DNA of 8,765 nt from Gorillibacterium sp. (GTDB lineage: Bacteria > Bacillota > Bacilli > Paenibacillales > NBRC-103111), in the NCBI GenBank assembly GCA_014380705.1, contig JACMJI010000282.1, positions 1 to 8,765 of the forward strand, in the 5' to 3' direction. The position numbers were made by a program, and so were the translations under genes. Below the pieces are notes generated by a model that was given only the letters and a program-made list of their open reading frames with translations, had not been told where the DNA came from and did no database searches. How positions within the stretch are numbered: the stretch's first letter is position 1; the number at the start of each line of letters is the position of its first letter. This document shows, one piece after another, positions 1 to 7,038 of this stretch.

Positions 1-1032
1 AAAGAAGAAGCAAATCAAATATTAGAGAGAATGAAGGAGCCCTACTTGTCTGAGAAGGACAAAAAGGGGTTGAAGGTTTCCATGCTTTCGGCAACTGTAA
101 TGGCGGCAGCGCCTGCTCCTGATAAAAGTAATTTAGCGAAGGTTGAGTTTGTCGAGAAGGTCGAGCTGCGACCGATCAAAATTAATCCTGAGTCGTTTGA
201 TGACCCAAAAACGATACTGACTACTTTAAAAACAGGTAATGTACGACCACGCAATTATACGGTAGTTCTTGGTGATTATCTTGGAAGTATTGCTGATAAA
301 TTCGATATTACCGTTGAAGCGATCAGGAAGAACAACCCTAAGATCAAGGATGATTTTATTCGTGAGGGACAAATTCTAAACCTGACCGTGCTTCAGCCTG
401 CTGTTACTGTACGTACCGTGGAGATGGTTGCAGAAACAGCTGAGATTGATTATGGTACAGAAGTGATCCGGGATGCTAATTTAAAGGATGGTATCACTAA
501 GAAGATTAGTCCGGGCAAGCCAGGTAAGAAGAAAGTAATCTTTGAGATCACCAAGCTGAACGGTGAAGTCTATTCCGAACAGATGCTGGGGGAAGAAATT
601 CTGGAGCAGCCTGTCAAAGAAGTGATTAAACGTGGAACGAAGGTTATTCGTGGTGAAGGCACGGGCAATTTCAGCTGGCCTGTCGTTTCCTATTCACTCA
701 CGAGCGGCTTTGGCAAACGTTGGGGTAGGTTGCATAAAGGAATCGATCTCATCTCATCCAATAAGAATATTCTTGCGGCAGATAATGGTGTAGTCACTAG
801 TTCCGGTTATCGCTACGACTATGGTAAGTTCATTGTCATTGATCATAACAATGGCTACGAAACACTATATGGCCATCTGAGTAAAATCAGCGTCTCCAAT
901 GGACAGATTGTAGAAAAAGGCGAGAAAATTGGGTATATGGGCAACACGGGAGACTCGACGGGCGTCCACCTGCATTTTGAAGTAATCCGCAGTGGCTCTG
1001 TGCAGAATCCGCTCAAATACTTAAACCGCTAA
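1..1032 (+). CDS. LysM-G5-M23 family peptidoglycan endopeptidase (5' partial)
   Basis: Likely a secreted or membrane-anchored zinc metallopeptidase that cuts peptidoglycan cross-bridges or stem peptides. The frame is open to base 1, and the ten codons before the ATG at 31 (KEEANQILER) read as protein, so the gene begins upstream and its signal or anchor is missing here. Numbering from the ATG at 31: a linker with VEFVEKVEL (38-46); a LysM-like peptidoglycan-binding domain at about 75-119; a G5-like domain at about 124-206, ending in QPVKEVIKRGTKV; and an M23 (LytM/lysostaphin-type) catalytic domain at about 215-330. The zinc ligands are H235 and D239 (HKGID) and H315 (HLHFE), with H282 in YGHLS as the catalytic histidine, so the enzyme should be active. 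The stop is followed 20 nt later by a strong terminator, so it is transcribed separately from walR. Domain identity is firm; the exact bond cleaved cannot be told. Confidence 0.9.
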   Translation, partial: KEEANQILERMKEPYLSEKDKKGLKVSMLSATVMAAAPAPDKSNLAKVEFVEKVELRPIKINPESFDDPKTILTTLKTGNVRPRNYTVVLGDYLGSIADKFDITVEAIRKNNPKIKDDFIREGQILNLTVLQPAVTVRTVEMVAETAEIDYGTEVIRDANLKDGITKKISPGKPGKKKVIFEITKLNGEVYSEQMLGEEILEQPVKEVIKRGTKVIRGEGTGNFSWPVVSYSLTSGFGKRWGRLHKGIDLISSNKNILAADNGVVTSSGYRYDYGKFIVIDHNNGYETLYGHLSKISVSNGQIVEKGEKIGYMGNTGDSTGVHLHFEVIRSGSVQNPLKYLNR

Positions 1033-1052
1033 TCATTCTTATAATACCAGCC

Positions 1053-1092
1053 AACGAGGGACCAAATCAGGTTTCTCGTTTTTTCTTTTTTT
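1053..1092 (+). terminator. Intrinsic terminator after the M23 peptidase gene
   Basis: AACGAGGGACC (1053-1063) pairs with GGTTTCTCGTT (1070-1080) over 11 positions, two of them G-U in RNA. The loop is 6 nt (AAATCA), and a T-rich tract (TTTTCTTTTTTT) follows at 1081-1092. It separates the peptidase transcript from the walR operon. Confidence 0.88.
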
Positions 1093-1168
1093 AGATTGCC
1101 ATGCCGCTTTCGCTCTGGTAAACGTTCCGTGTCTTATGCTAAGGACGCCAACATAACGTTTATCCTTG

Positions 1169-1177
1169 TGTTACAAT
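1169..1177 (+). promoter_or_regulatory. Candidate extended -10 promoter for the walR operon
   Basis: TGTTACAAT gives a TACAAT -10 hexamer (1172-1177, five of six matches to TATAAT) preceded by the TGn extended -10 motif. The matching -35 position, around CCAACA (1148-1153, 18-bp spacing), is poor, which suits an extended -10 promoter. Transcription would start roughly 45 nt before the walR GTG. It lies in the only sizeable gap before walR and after a terminator, so a promoter is expected here. The exact site is inferred from pattern only. Confidence 0.4.
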
Positions 1178-1217
1178 AAAGAGGATTTTGTTTTAGATTT
1201 GGTGTTGAGGTTTTTTT

Positions 1218-1224
1218 GGGGGTG
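1218..1224 (+). promoter_or_regulatory. Ribosome binding site of walR
   Basis: GGGGGTG differs by one base from GGAGGTG and ends 5 nt before the GTG at 1230. It supports a GTG start that puts the receiver-domain beginning (KILVVDDE) at the expected distance from the N-terminus. Confidence 0.7.
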
Positions 1225-1229
1225 TAGTC

Positions 1230-1943
1230 GTGCAGGGTAAAATTCTGGTTGTAGATGATGAGCAGCCAATTGCAGATATTTTAAAGTTTAACTTGGAGAA
1301 GGAAGGCTATGAGGTCGTCTGTGCATATGACGGTCAGAAGGCGGTAGAGCTTGCCTTCGAACTTGAACCAGACTTGATTTTACTAGATTTAATGCTGCCG
1401 CTTAAGGATGGAATGGATGCTTGCCGAGAGATTCGGGCCAAACTCAATACGCCGATCATTATGCTGACAGCGAAGGACTCAGAGATCGATAAAGTGCTGG
1501 GGCTGGAGATGGGGGCGGATGATTATGTCACCAAGCCCTTTAGTACCCGTGAGCTGCTGGCACGTGTGAAGGCTCATCTGCGTAGGCAGAACCACCAGCC
1601 GCGTAGCGAGCAAGCTTCAGCGCCACAAGGACTGCGTATTCATAAGCTGCTGATCGACAGTGATACGTATGTGGTCTACAAGGAAAGCACAGCACTTGAT
1701 CTGACCCACCGCGAGTTTGAACTCTTGCATTATATGGCCAAGAATGCCGGGCGTGTGATGACGCGCGAACATTTGTTGCAAGCGGTCTGGGGTTACGACT
1801 ACTTCGGAGATGTCCGTACAGTGGATGTTACCATTCGCAGACTGCGGGAGAAAATCGAAGATGATCCGAGCCAACCAGCCTACATCACAACTCGGAGAGG
1901 CCTAGGTTATATGCTGCGGAATCCGGCACTTGGGGGCTTCTAA
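1230..1943 (+). CDS. walR: WalR (YycF), OmpR-family response regulator
   Basis: DNA-binding response regulator of the essential WalRK system. In Firmicutes it controls autolysin and other cell-wall homeostasis genes. The protein has 237 aa, the usual length. The N-terminal receiver (about 3-115) shows the acidic pair D9/D10, phosphoacceptor D53 in [10 protein letters not shown]80 and K102 (TKPF). The C-terminal winged helix (about 133-231) has LTHREFELL, the recognition region [13 protein letters not shown] and the RRGLGYM wing. T101 sits at the position reported as phosphorylated by PrkC/Stk1-type kinases in Bacillus subtilis and Staphylococcus aureus WalR; whether that happens here is inference. 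The start is GTG, supported by GGGGGTG upstream. It is the first gene of the operon, and walK begins at the base after its stop codon, so the two are probably translationally coupled. Confidence 0.97.
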   Translation: MQGKILVVDDEQPIADILKFNLEKEGYEVVCAYDGQKAVELAFELEPDLILLDLMLPLKDGMDACREIRAKLNTPIIMLTAKDSEIDKVLGLEMGADDYVTKPFSTRELLARVKAHLRRQNHQPRSEQASAPQGLRIHKLLIDSDTYVVYKESTALDLTHREFELLHYMAKNAGRVMTREHLLQAVWGYDYFGDVRTVDVTIRRLREKIEDDPSQPAYITTRRGLGYMLRNPALGGF

Positions 1944-3773
1944 ATGAAGGGTGTTCGTTTTTTTCGTACGATACAAGTGAAGCTTATTATTATCTATGTT
2001 TTACTGATTCTCTTTGCGATGCAGCTCATTGGTGTTTATTTTATGCAGGTGATGGAGAGCTCATCACTCAAAAGCTTTGCTAGTTCGTTAGAATACGAGG
2101 CATCCCTGCTCGCCACCTTTGCTGCGGAGAAGCTTCCTGAGGGTGCAGTAGGTACCGATTCGCCACAGACTGATATTCAGCAGGCTTACGACGATTTGAA
2201 GGATATCGCCAAGTTTTCTAGCGCGGATACGCTTCAGATTGTGGATGCAGAAGGCAATGTGGTAAGCACAACGGAGCAGGATGCAGCTTCTGTGCTTGGG
2301 CACAAGAATAGCGAAATCCTCGTCAGCCGCGCCTTACAGAATATTAAGGATAACGAGCAGATATTGGTAGATGATCTGGGCAACCGGATCATGAAGCTAG
2401 CGATGCCAGTCGTCAAGGATGGCAAGGTGCTCGGTGCCGTATATATTGAGAAATCAATGAAAGAAACCTATGCTACCATCCGCAGAATTAATGGGATTTT
2501 TCTATCCGGTACACTCATCGCTCTGGCCCTTACCGCTCTACTCGGCATTTTCCTCTCGCATACCATCACGAGTCCCATTAAAGAGATTACTCGCCAGGTC
2601 ACCTCTGTAGCAGAAGGACGCTTTCTAGAACGTGTCCGTATTTACGGAGAAGACGAGATCGGCCAGCTAGGGAAAGCTTTTAATCATATGACAGAGCGGT
2701 TGAGAGAGGCCCTATCCTTAAATGAGGAGGAGAAGGAGAAGCTTGCTTCTATTCTCAGTAACATGAATGATGGCGTCCTTGCGACGGATGAGCTTGGTAA
2801 AATAATTCTGATCAATCACCGTGCAGCAAAAATGCTTGATACGAGTTTTCGGGTAGCGGAGGGCGAGCCCGTCAGTCGTTTCCTTGGACTTCCCAGTGAG
2901 CTGTACGACGGCCCCGCACGGGATGAGGAAAGCCATACGATGTTAGAGCTGTTGCACCCGGATCGCGAGCCGCGACAGGTCCATGTAACCTTGACCCCGA
3001 TTCATCGTCGAGAGATCGGCACAACAGGAACGATTATTGTTCTTCAGGATGTAACAGAGCAGGTAGAACTGGAGCAGTCACGACGTGAATTTGTTGCCAA
3101 CGTCTCGCATGAGCTGCGGACACCTCTTACCACGATGAAGAGTTATTTGGAGGCGCTGGAAGATGGAGCGTTAGACGAGCCAGAGCTAGCCAAACGTTTT
3201 ATCGGGGTAACGCGCAACGAAACCGAGCGGATGATTAGGCTGGTTACGGATCTTCTGCATCTTTCAAAGTTTGATTCCAAGCAGGCTCACATTAAGAAGG
3301 CATGGACATCCATTCCGGAAATGCTTGAGGAGGTCGCTGACCGCTTCGCTTTTCAGTTTAAACAGAAGGAAATTTCGATTACCCTTGCAACAGAAGATAC
3401 GAAACAGGCACTTATTGATCGCGATAAGATTGACCAGGTGTTGGACAACTTAATGTCTAATGCCGTCAAGTACACACCTGAAAAAGGCTGTATTACGGTA
3501 GCAACGCGGGATGTGGATGGAAAGTTTCTGGAAATTTCTATTGAGGATAATGGGATTGGTATCCCTAAGCGAGACCTGGTGCACATTTTTGAACGGTTTT
3601 ATCGGGTGGAGAAGGGGCGCTCACGCAGCATGGGTGGAACAGGCCTCGGCCTTGCTATTGCCCGGGAAATTGTTCAGGCTCATGGTGGGGCGATTGATCT
3701 GGAGTCCGAATATAATCAAGGCACGAGAATCAGCTTTACGCTGCCCTATGGTGAAGGAGGTGAACCGGCGTGA
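1944..3773 (+). CDS. walK: WalK (YycG), sensor histidine kinase
   Basis: Membrane sensor kinase that phosphorylates WalR. At 609 aa it matches the family length. Order: short cytoplasmic tail; TM1 about 13-34; extracellular PDC/Cache-like sensor about 35-182; TM2 about 184-206; HAMP about 207-260 (TSPIKEIT, DEIGQLGKAFNHM); PAS about 262-375 (ILSNMNDGVLATDELGKI); DHp about 378-446 with phospho-acceptor H389 in VSHELRTP; and an ATPase domain about 455-603. The ATPase has N-box N502/N506, G1 DNGIGI (535-540), F-box FERFYRV and G2 GGTGLGLAI (564-572). All catalytic motifs are intact. The HAMP, PAS and two-TM layout is that of the full-length Bacillus/Staphylococcus-type WalK, not the single-TM streptococcal form. 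ATG directly follows the walR stop, with a G-rich Shine-Dalgarno inside the end of walR. Its 3' end overlaps walH by 4 nt. Confidence 0.97.
   Translation: MKGVRFFRTIQVKLIIIYVLLILFAMQLIGVYFMQVMESSSLKSFASSLEYEASLLATFAAEKLPEGAVGTDSPQTDIQQAYDDLKDIAKFSSADTLQIVDAEGNVVSTTEQDAASVLGHKNSEILVSRALQNIKDNEQILVDDLGNRIMKLAMPVVKDGKVLGAVYIEKSMKETYATIRRINGIFLSGTLIALALTALLGIFLSHTITSPIKEITRQVTSVAEGRFLERVRIYGEDEIGQLGKAFNHMTERLREALSLNEEEKEKLASILSNMNDGVLATDELGKIILINHRAAKMLDTSFRVAEGEPVSRFLGLPSELYDGPARDEESHTMLELLHPDREPRQVHVTLTPIHRREIGTTGTIIVLQDVTEQVELEQSRREFVANVSHELRTPLTTMKSYLEALEDGALDEPELAKRFIGVTRNETERMIRLVTDLLHLSKFDSKQAHIKKAWTSIPEMLEEVADRFAFQFKQKEISITLATEDTKQALIDRDKIDQVLDNLMSNAVKYTPEKGCITVATRDVDGKFLEISIEDNGIGIPKRDLVHIFERFYRVEKGRSRSMGGTGLGLAIAREIVQAHGGAIDLESEYNQGTRISFTLPYGEGGEPA
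3755..3763 (+). promoter_or_regulatory. Ribosome binding site that fixes the walH start
   Basis: AGGAGGTGA, a near-perfect Shine-Dalgarno, lies inside the end of walK and ends 6 nt before the GTG at 3770. The alternative ATG at 3782 would be 18 nt away, too far, so the GTG that overlaps the walK stop (GTGA) is preferred. Confidence 0.8.
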
Positions 3774-5065
3774 GAGAGAAAATGAAGAGCGCTGTTCTTG
3801 CCATTCTAGTTGCAGGTAGTATCGTGCAGAGCTTTATGCTAGCTTATGGGAGCCCGAAGCTTGATCTCCTTACGCCGACGACCTATGTTCCCTCAGAGCT
3901 TGGGGGAACACAGATAGAATTAGCGGAGCTGCTCATTCCCCATCAGCTTATCCTGCACTTAGGAGAAGGCAAACATACGATTCTTGCTCCTTTTTCGACA
4001 CAACAACAGTTTTATAAAATGATATTCCATGACTTTCTGCAGAAGCGGCGTTTTGAAGGTTTACGTAAGCTAAGTTCCATGAATTTATTAGATCTGAACT
4101 GGAATAGCGTTCGCAACAAGAATTTGGGAATCGAAATGGTTTTTAAAGAAAGCTTGCCGCTCACGGCAGTGCAGAGAATTCTGGATATAAAAAATGACAG
4201 TGTGGATAACCCGTTGAATATCGAGCGGATTCTCGTTTACGCGAACAATACCACAGGTGAACCGGAGGCTTATTTTTTTACGGAGGACATGGGTACCGTT
4301 TATGCAGCACGGACGGATATGGATGTTAGCGAAATCCAGAAGAATGTCACGTTTGGTCAATATCTGACGCCGTATTCGGCTCAGTATTCGGGATATTATC
4401 TGCCCGATGAACCTATCCAAGTTGTCAGATATAAATACACCTATACCCAATTTACAGGGGATGAGCTGAAAAGAAGTCTCTTTGTCGACCCTAATATTGT
4501 TAAAAACCTTAAGGAAAAAGACGGCTCGCAAATCTATACAGATGCCAAACGAGGCTTGCAGCTGCAAAATGATAAGCATTGGATGATCTATACCGACCCC
4601 GTGGCAGCCCCTGCATCAAGTAAAGAGGGTGGGATCGTAGCCATTCAGTCAGCGACTCAATTTGTCAACCAGCATGGGGGCTGGGATGGAACCTTTCTGC
4701 TCAGCAAGGTCGAACGAAGTGAAGACAGCAAGCTAGATCGCGTACAGTTTCGGTTATATATAGACCACATGCCGCTTTTTGGCAGTATGGAAGAGGATAC
4801 GGGGGCAATCAATCTAGAGCTGCAGCAGGGCATCGTTTCGAACTACGAACGCTCCTTGATTAAGCTGGACGAGGTTCCTATAGAGAAAACCTTAGTTCCA
4901 TTGTTAGGCGGGTCAGTTTTGCACAAGCTGCTTCAGAAAAGTGAGTATGTTGGAACAATCGTTAATGTATTCCCGGCTTATCAGGTTGTGCCAGCAGAAA
5001 AAAGTGTAGATTTGGTTCCAAGATGGGCAGTGGAGCTTGAAGACGGTACGAATCATTTCTTGTAA
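3770..5065 (+). CDS. walH: WalH (YycH), membrane regulator of WalK
   Basis: YycH-family protein of 431 aa, somewhat shorter than the Bacillus subtilis protein (about 455 aa as remembered). One N-terminal membrane segment (about 7-26, AVLAILVAGSIVQSFMLAYG) follows a short positively charged tail, so the bulk lies outside the membrane. In Bacillus, YycH and YycI interact with YycG through their membrane segments and restrain it; in Staphylococcus they activate it. The sign of control in this organism cannot be read from sequence. The large domain has no catalytic motif that I recognise. Identification rests on position directly between walK and walI, topology and the general YycH look, because the family is weakly conserved. 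The start is GTG in a GTGA overlap with walK, which implies translational coupling. Sixteen nt separate it from walI. Confidence 0.9.
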   Translation: MREKMKSAVLAILVAGSIVQSFMLAYGSPKLDLLTPTTYVPSELGGTQIELAELLIPHQLILHLGEGKHTILAPFSTQQQFYKMIFHDFLQKRRFEGLRKLSSMNLLDLNWNSVRNKNLGIEMVFKESLPLTAVQRILDIKNDSVDNPLNIERILVYANNTTGEPEAYFFTEDMGTVYAARTDMDVSEIQKNVTFGQYLTPYSAQYSGYYLPDEPIQVVRYKYTYTQFTGDELKRSLFVDPNIVKNLKEKDGSQIYTDAKRGLQLQNDKHWMIYTDPVAAPASSKEGGIVAIQSATQFVNQHGGWDGTFLLSKVERSEDSKLDRVQFRLYIDHMPLFGSMEEDTGAINLELQQGIVSNYERSLIKLDEVPIEKTLVPLLGGSVLHKLLQKSEYVGTIVNVFPAYQVVPAEKSVDLVPRWAVELEDGTNHFL

Positions 5066-5081
5066 CAGGTGGTGAGCCATT

Positions 5082-5837
5082 ATGGATTGGGGACGCGCTA
5101 AGCTGGTGCTGATTATCTCTTTTTTGCTGCTAAATATTTTATTGGGATACCAGCTATTTAATAATCGCTTGGACCAAATAAGTGCAGCCGACGCTGCGGT
5201 GATCAAGGAAGAAACCTTCAAGCGGCTGGAAAGTCGCGATATACGGCTATCAGCCCAAAAGGTACCTAAAGATACACCGAAGTTAAAGCCAATTAACTAT
5301 ACAAAAAAAATTAATCATGAGGATATCCAGACCATAGCGGAGCCCGTTCATGCTTCAAGCTTGCTTCGCAATAAACCATCGATGAAATCTCTGGAAAAGG
5401 CGGGGGTTATCAATGCATCAGCCTACCGTGCGGACCCTGCACTTAGTCGAAAAGGGGAACTGCGGGTACTCCATCAGATTCATGAGAAATTACCAATGTT
5501 TGATGTTGAGCTTCAGTTAATCGAGAAAGACGACAAAATAACGGGTTACAAACAGGTGTATGTTGAAGTACAATCAGGAGTGGACACCTCGAATGAGGCG
5601 ACGCCGCCGCAGGAAGTTATATCGGCCTATACTGCGCTTAGCAGTTTGGTTGAGAGCAGCTTACCAAGTCATTCCGTCATAACCGATATCAGACTTGGCT
5701 ATTACGGCCAAACGTTTAACTCGGAGTCCCTGTATATGCTGCCTAACTGGAGAATTGTCCTTAATAGCGGGGACATCTATTATGTTCAAGCCTTCAATGG
5801 TGCGGTGCAACAAAAACCGGCAGTGAAGGAGCAATAG
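5082..5837 (+). CDS. walI: WalI (YycI), membrane regulator of WalK
   Basis: YycI-family protein of 251 aa. The N-terminus MDWGRAKLVLIISFLLLN is the characteristic family opening: a short cytoplasmic tail, then one membrane helix at about 7-24. The rest is an extracellular domain with no recognisable catalytic motif. Known partners are WalH and WalK; the three form a membrane complex that tunes kinase activity. The gene starts with ATG after AGGTGGTGA (5067-5075), a good Shine-Dalgarno 6 nt upstream. It lies 16 nt after walH and 17 nt before walJ, so it is in the same operon. Confidence 0.93.
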   Translation: MDWGRAKLVLIISFLLLNILLGYQLFNNRLDQISAADAAVIKEETFKRLESRDIRLSAQKVPKDTPKLKPINYTKKINHEDIQTIAEPVHASSLLRNKPSMKSLEKAGVINASAYRADPALSRKGELRVLHQIHEKLPMFDVELQLIEKDDKITGYKQVYVEVQSGVDTSNEATPPQEVISAYTALSSLVESSLPSHSVITDIRLGYYGQTFNSESLYMLPNWRIVLNSGDIYYVQAFNGAVQQKPAVKEQ

Positions 5838-5854
5838 ATAAAGGAGCTTAAAAA

Positions 5855-6658
5855 ATGGCATTGAGGTTTACCATCCTCAGCAGCGGCTCAACCGGGAACG
5901 CGACGGTGGTAGCAAGCGATGAGGCAAAGATATTAATTGACGCTGGGTTTAGCTGCAAACGGTTGGAGCAGCTTATGGAAGAGAAAGGGATGAGCTTTGC
6001 AGAACTGGATGCGATTGTGGTGACACACGAGCACTCTGATCATGTCAAGGGTCTTGGACCGCTCTCCCGCAAGCATAACCTCCCAATCTACGCGAACGAG
6101 AAGACATGGCTTCAGCTGGACAAACAAATCGGAGCAATAACCGACGAGAACAAACGGATTATGGAGACAGGCTCAAGTTTGGATTTTGGCTCGCTTAAGG
6201 TAGAGTCCTTTGGGATTTCGCATGATGCGGCCGAACCGGTTGCGTACAATTTCTACGAGGGGGAACAGAAGCTCAGTGTGGCGACGGATCTCGGGTATCT
6301 CAGCAGCAAGGTGAAGGAAAAGCTTCAGGATGCGGATGCGATGATTCTGGAATCTAACCATGATGTTGAGATGCTGCGTGTCGGCAGCTACCCCTGGAAT
6401 ATCAAACGGAGAATCCTTAGCGATCTTGGACATCTATCCAATGATGCAACAGGAGAGGGACTTACGGAGCTGCTTGGCGGTAAAACAAAACGGGTATATT
6501 TGGCCCATCTCAGCCGTAATCATAACATGACGGATTTAGCTCGCCTTACGGTAAGCAACATATTGGAGCAGAATGGTGTTTACGATCAGCTCCCGGTAAA
6601 GCTGAAGGACACTTACTTTGACCGTCCAACAGAATGGGATACACTTGCAGATGAATAA
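5855..6658 (+). CDS. walJ: WalJ (YycJ), metallo-beta-lactamase-fold hydrolase
   Basis: Cytoplasmic MBL-fold protein of 267 aa, last gene of the walR operon. Relatives have been described as 5'-to-3' DNA exonucleases or linked to coordination of cell division and replication; the substrate here is not shown by sequence. Metal ligands are in place: H58, H60, D62 and H63 in THEHSDH, D145 in ATDLG, and H218 in LAHLSRNHN. H169 (ESNHD) and H193 (GHLSN) are typical of the YycJ branch. There is no signal peptide or membrane segment. The N-terminus FTILSSGSTGNATVV is the usual first strand of the fold. The start ATG has AAGGAG (5841-5846) 8 nt upstream. The stop faces a convergent small gene with only 24 nt between, and no convincing terminator is visible there. 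Confidence 0.95.
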   Translation: MALRFTILSSGSTGNATVVASDEAKILIDAGFSCKRLEQLMEEKGMSFAELDAIVVTHEHSDHVKGLGPLSRKHNLPIYANEKTWLQLDKQIGAITDENKRIMETGSSLDFGSLKVESFGISHDAAEPVAYNFYEGEQKLSVATDLGYLSSKVKEKLQDADAMILESNHDVEMLRVGSYPWNIKRRILSDLGHLSNDATGEGLTELLGGKTKRVYLAHLSRNHNMTDLARLTVSNILEQNGVYDQLPVKLKDTYFDRPTEWDTLADE

Positions 6659-6682
6659 AGGCCAATCGAAGGTTGATTCCAA

Positions 6683-6901
6683 TTAGCAATTGTTGCTTAT
6701 TATATTGTTGCTTCTTAGGACACTTTCACAAATATCCGAGCTTTCTAAGCGGGTTCCCATTTCGGCGATCTCCTCTGGGGTTACCACTCCTTTTTTAATA
6801 AGGAGCTCAGCAAGCGCACTGACTAAGAGAATGGTGCGGTAATTCTGTTCTTTGAGATCGGCGATCATTCCCATCCGCTGAACCTCTTCCCATGCATTCA
6901 T
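6683..6901 (-). CDS. Small hypothetical protein, antisense between walJ and htrA
   Basis: A 72-aa protein I do not recognise. It starts MNAWEEVQRM and looks soluble, mostly helical and acidic, with no signal peptide. The middle (ILLVSALAELLIKKGVVTPEEI, about 24-45) resembles a short amphipathic helix followed by a KKG-x-x-T-PEE turn, a pattern seen in small helical regulators or protein-interaction modules. The tail repeats SNN-II-SNN and ends in cysteine. Support for a real gene: AAAGGATG on the minus strand about 8 nt upstream of the ATG, placement in a gap left by the flanking genes, divergent spacing from htrA, and a sensible amino acid composition. TATACT on the minus strand (plus coordinates 6932-6937) could be its -10 box but has no good -35. 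It breaks the usual walJ-htrA adjacency. Function unknown. Confidence 0.65.
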   Translation of the reverse strand: MNAWEEVQRMGMIADLKEQNYRTILLVSALAELLIKKGVVTPEEIAEMGTRLESSDICESVLRSNNIISNNC

Positions 6902-6949
6902 CGTGTAGTCATCCTTTCTAGTATTTTTAATAGTATAGTCACTTGCGTT

Positions 6950-7020
6950 GAAAAAGATTCCGAGAAGAGCGAAAAAGATTTCGAGAAGAGCAAAAAAGTT
7001 CCGAGAAGAGTGAAAAAGAA
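6950..7020 (+). repeat. 21-nt purine-rich tandem repeat in the htrA leader (about 3.4 copies)
   Basis: Units at 6950-6970 and 6971-6991 differ at one base. A third unit at 6992-7011 is one base shorter. A fourth, partial unit starts at 7012 (GAAAAAGAATTC) and runs into the htrA Shine-Dalgarno. Each full unit begins GAAAAAG (AAAAAAG in the third) and ends GAGAAGAG plus one base. The period is two helical turns. The block lies in the 137-nt divergent region between htrA and the minus-strand gene. In the htrA frame the repeats are open from a TGA at 6949-6951 but contain no start codon, so they are leader or promoter DNA rather than coding sequence. Confidence 0.85.
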
Positions 7021-7023
7021 TTC

Positions 7024-7031
7024 AGGGAGGT
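7024..7031 (+). promoter_or_regulatory. Ribosome binding site of htrA
   Basis: AGGGAGGT ends 7 nt before the GTG at 7039. No other start codon exists in frame between the TGA at 6949 and this GTG. The next methionine (residue 33) would cut into the membrane anchor, so GTG is the start. Confidence 0.8.
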
Positions 7032-7038
7032 AATCACA

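Noticed and set aside
31..33. ATG at 31 as the true start of the M23 peptidase
   Set aside because: The frame is open to base 1 with protein-like codons before it, there is no convincing ribosome binding site, and no signal peptide or anchor follows. The gene is cut by the window edge.
1093..1229. WalR box in the walR promoter region
   Set aside because: No TGTWAH-N5-TGTWAH pair was found. TGTTAC at 1169 has no second half-site at the right distance.
4088..4579. 163-aa open frame on the minus strand inside walH
   Set aside because: It lies wholly within walH, has an atypical composition and no ribosome binding signal. It is a shadow of the real gene.
6659..6700. Terminator after walJ (AGCAA-TTG-TTGCT hairpin)
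   Set aside because: The 5-bp stem is weak, there is no T-tract, and it falls inside the 3' end of the minus-strand gene.
6948..7013. Short TTG-started leader peptide through the 21-nt repeats
   Set aside because: The frame reads basic repeats and stops before htrA, but there is no Shine-Dalgarno before the TTG, so it is best treated as non-coding.
6950..7020. CRISPR-like array
   Set aside because: The 21-nt units are directly adjacent with no spacers, and no cas genes are present.
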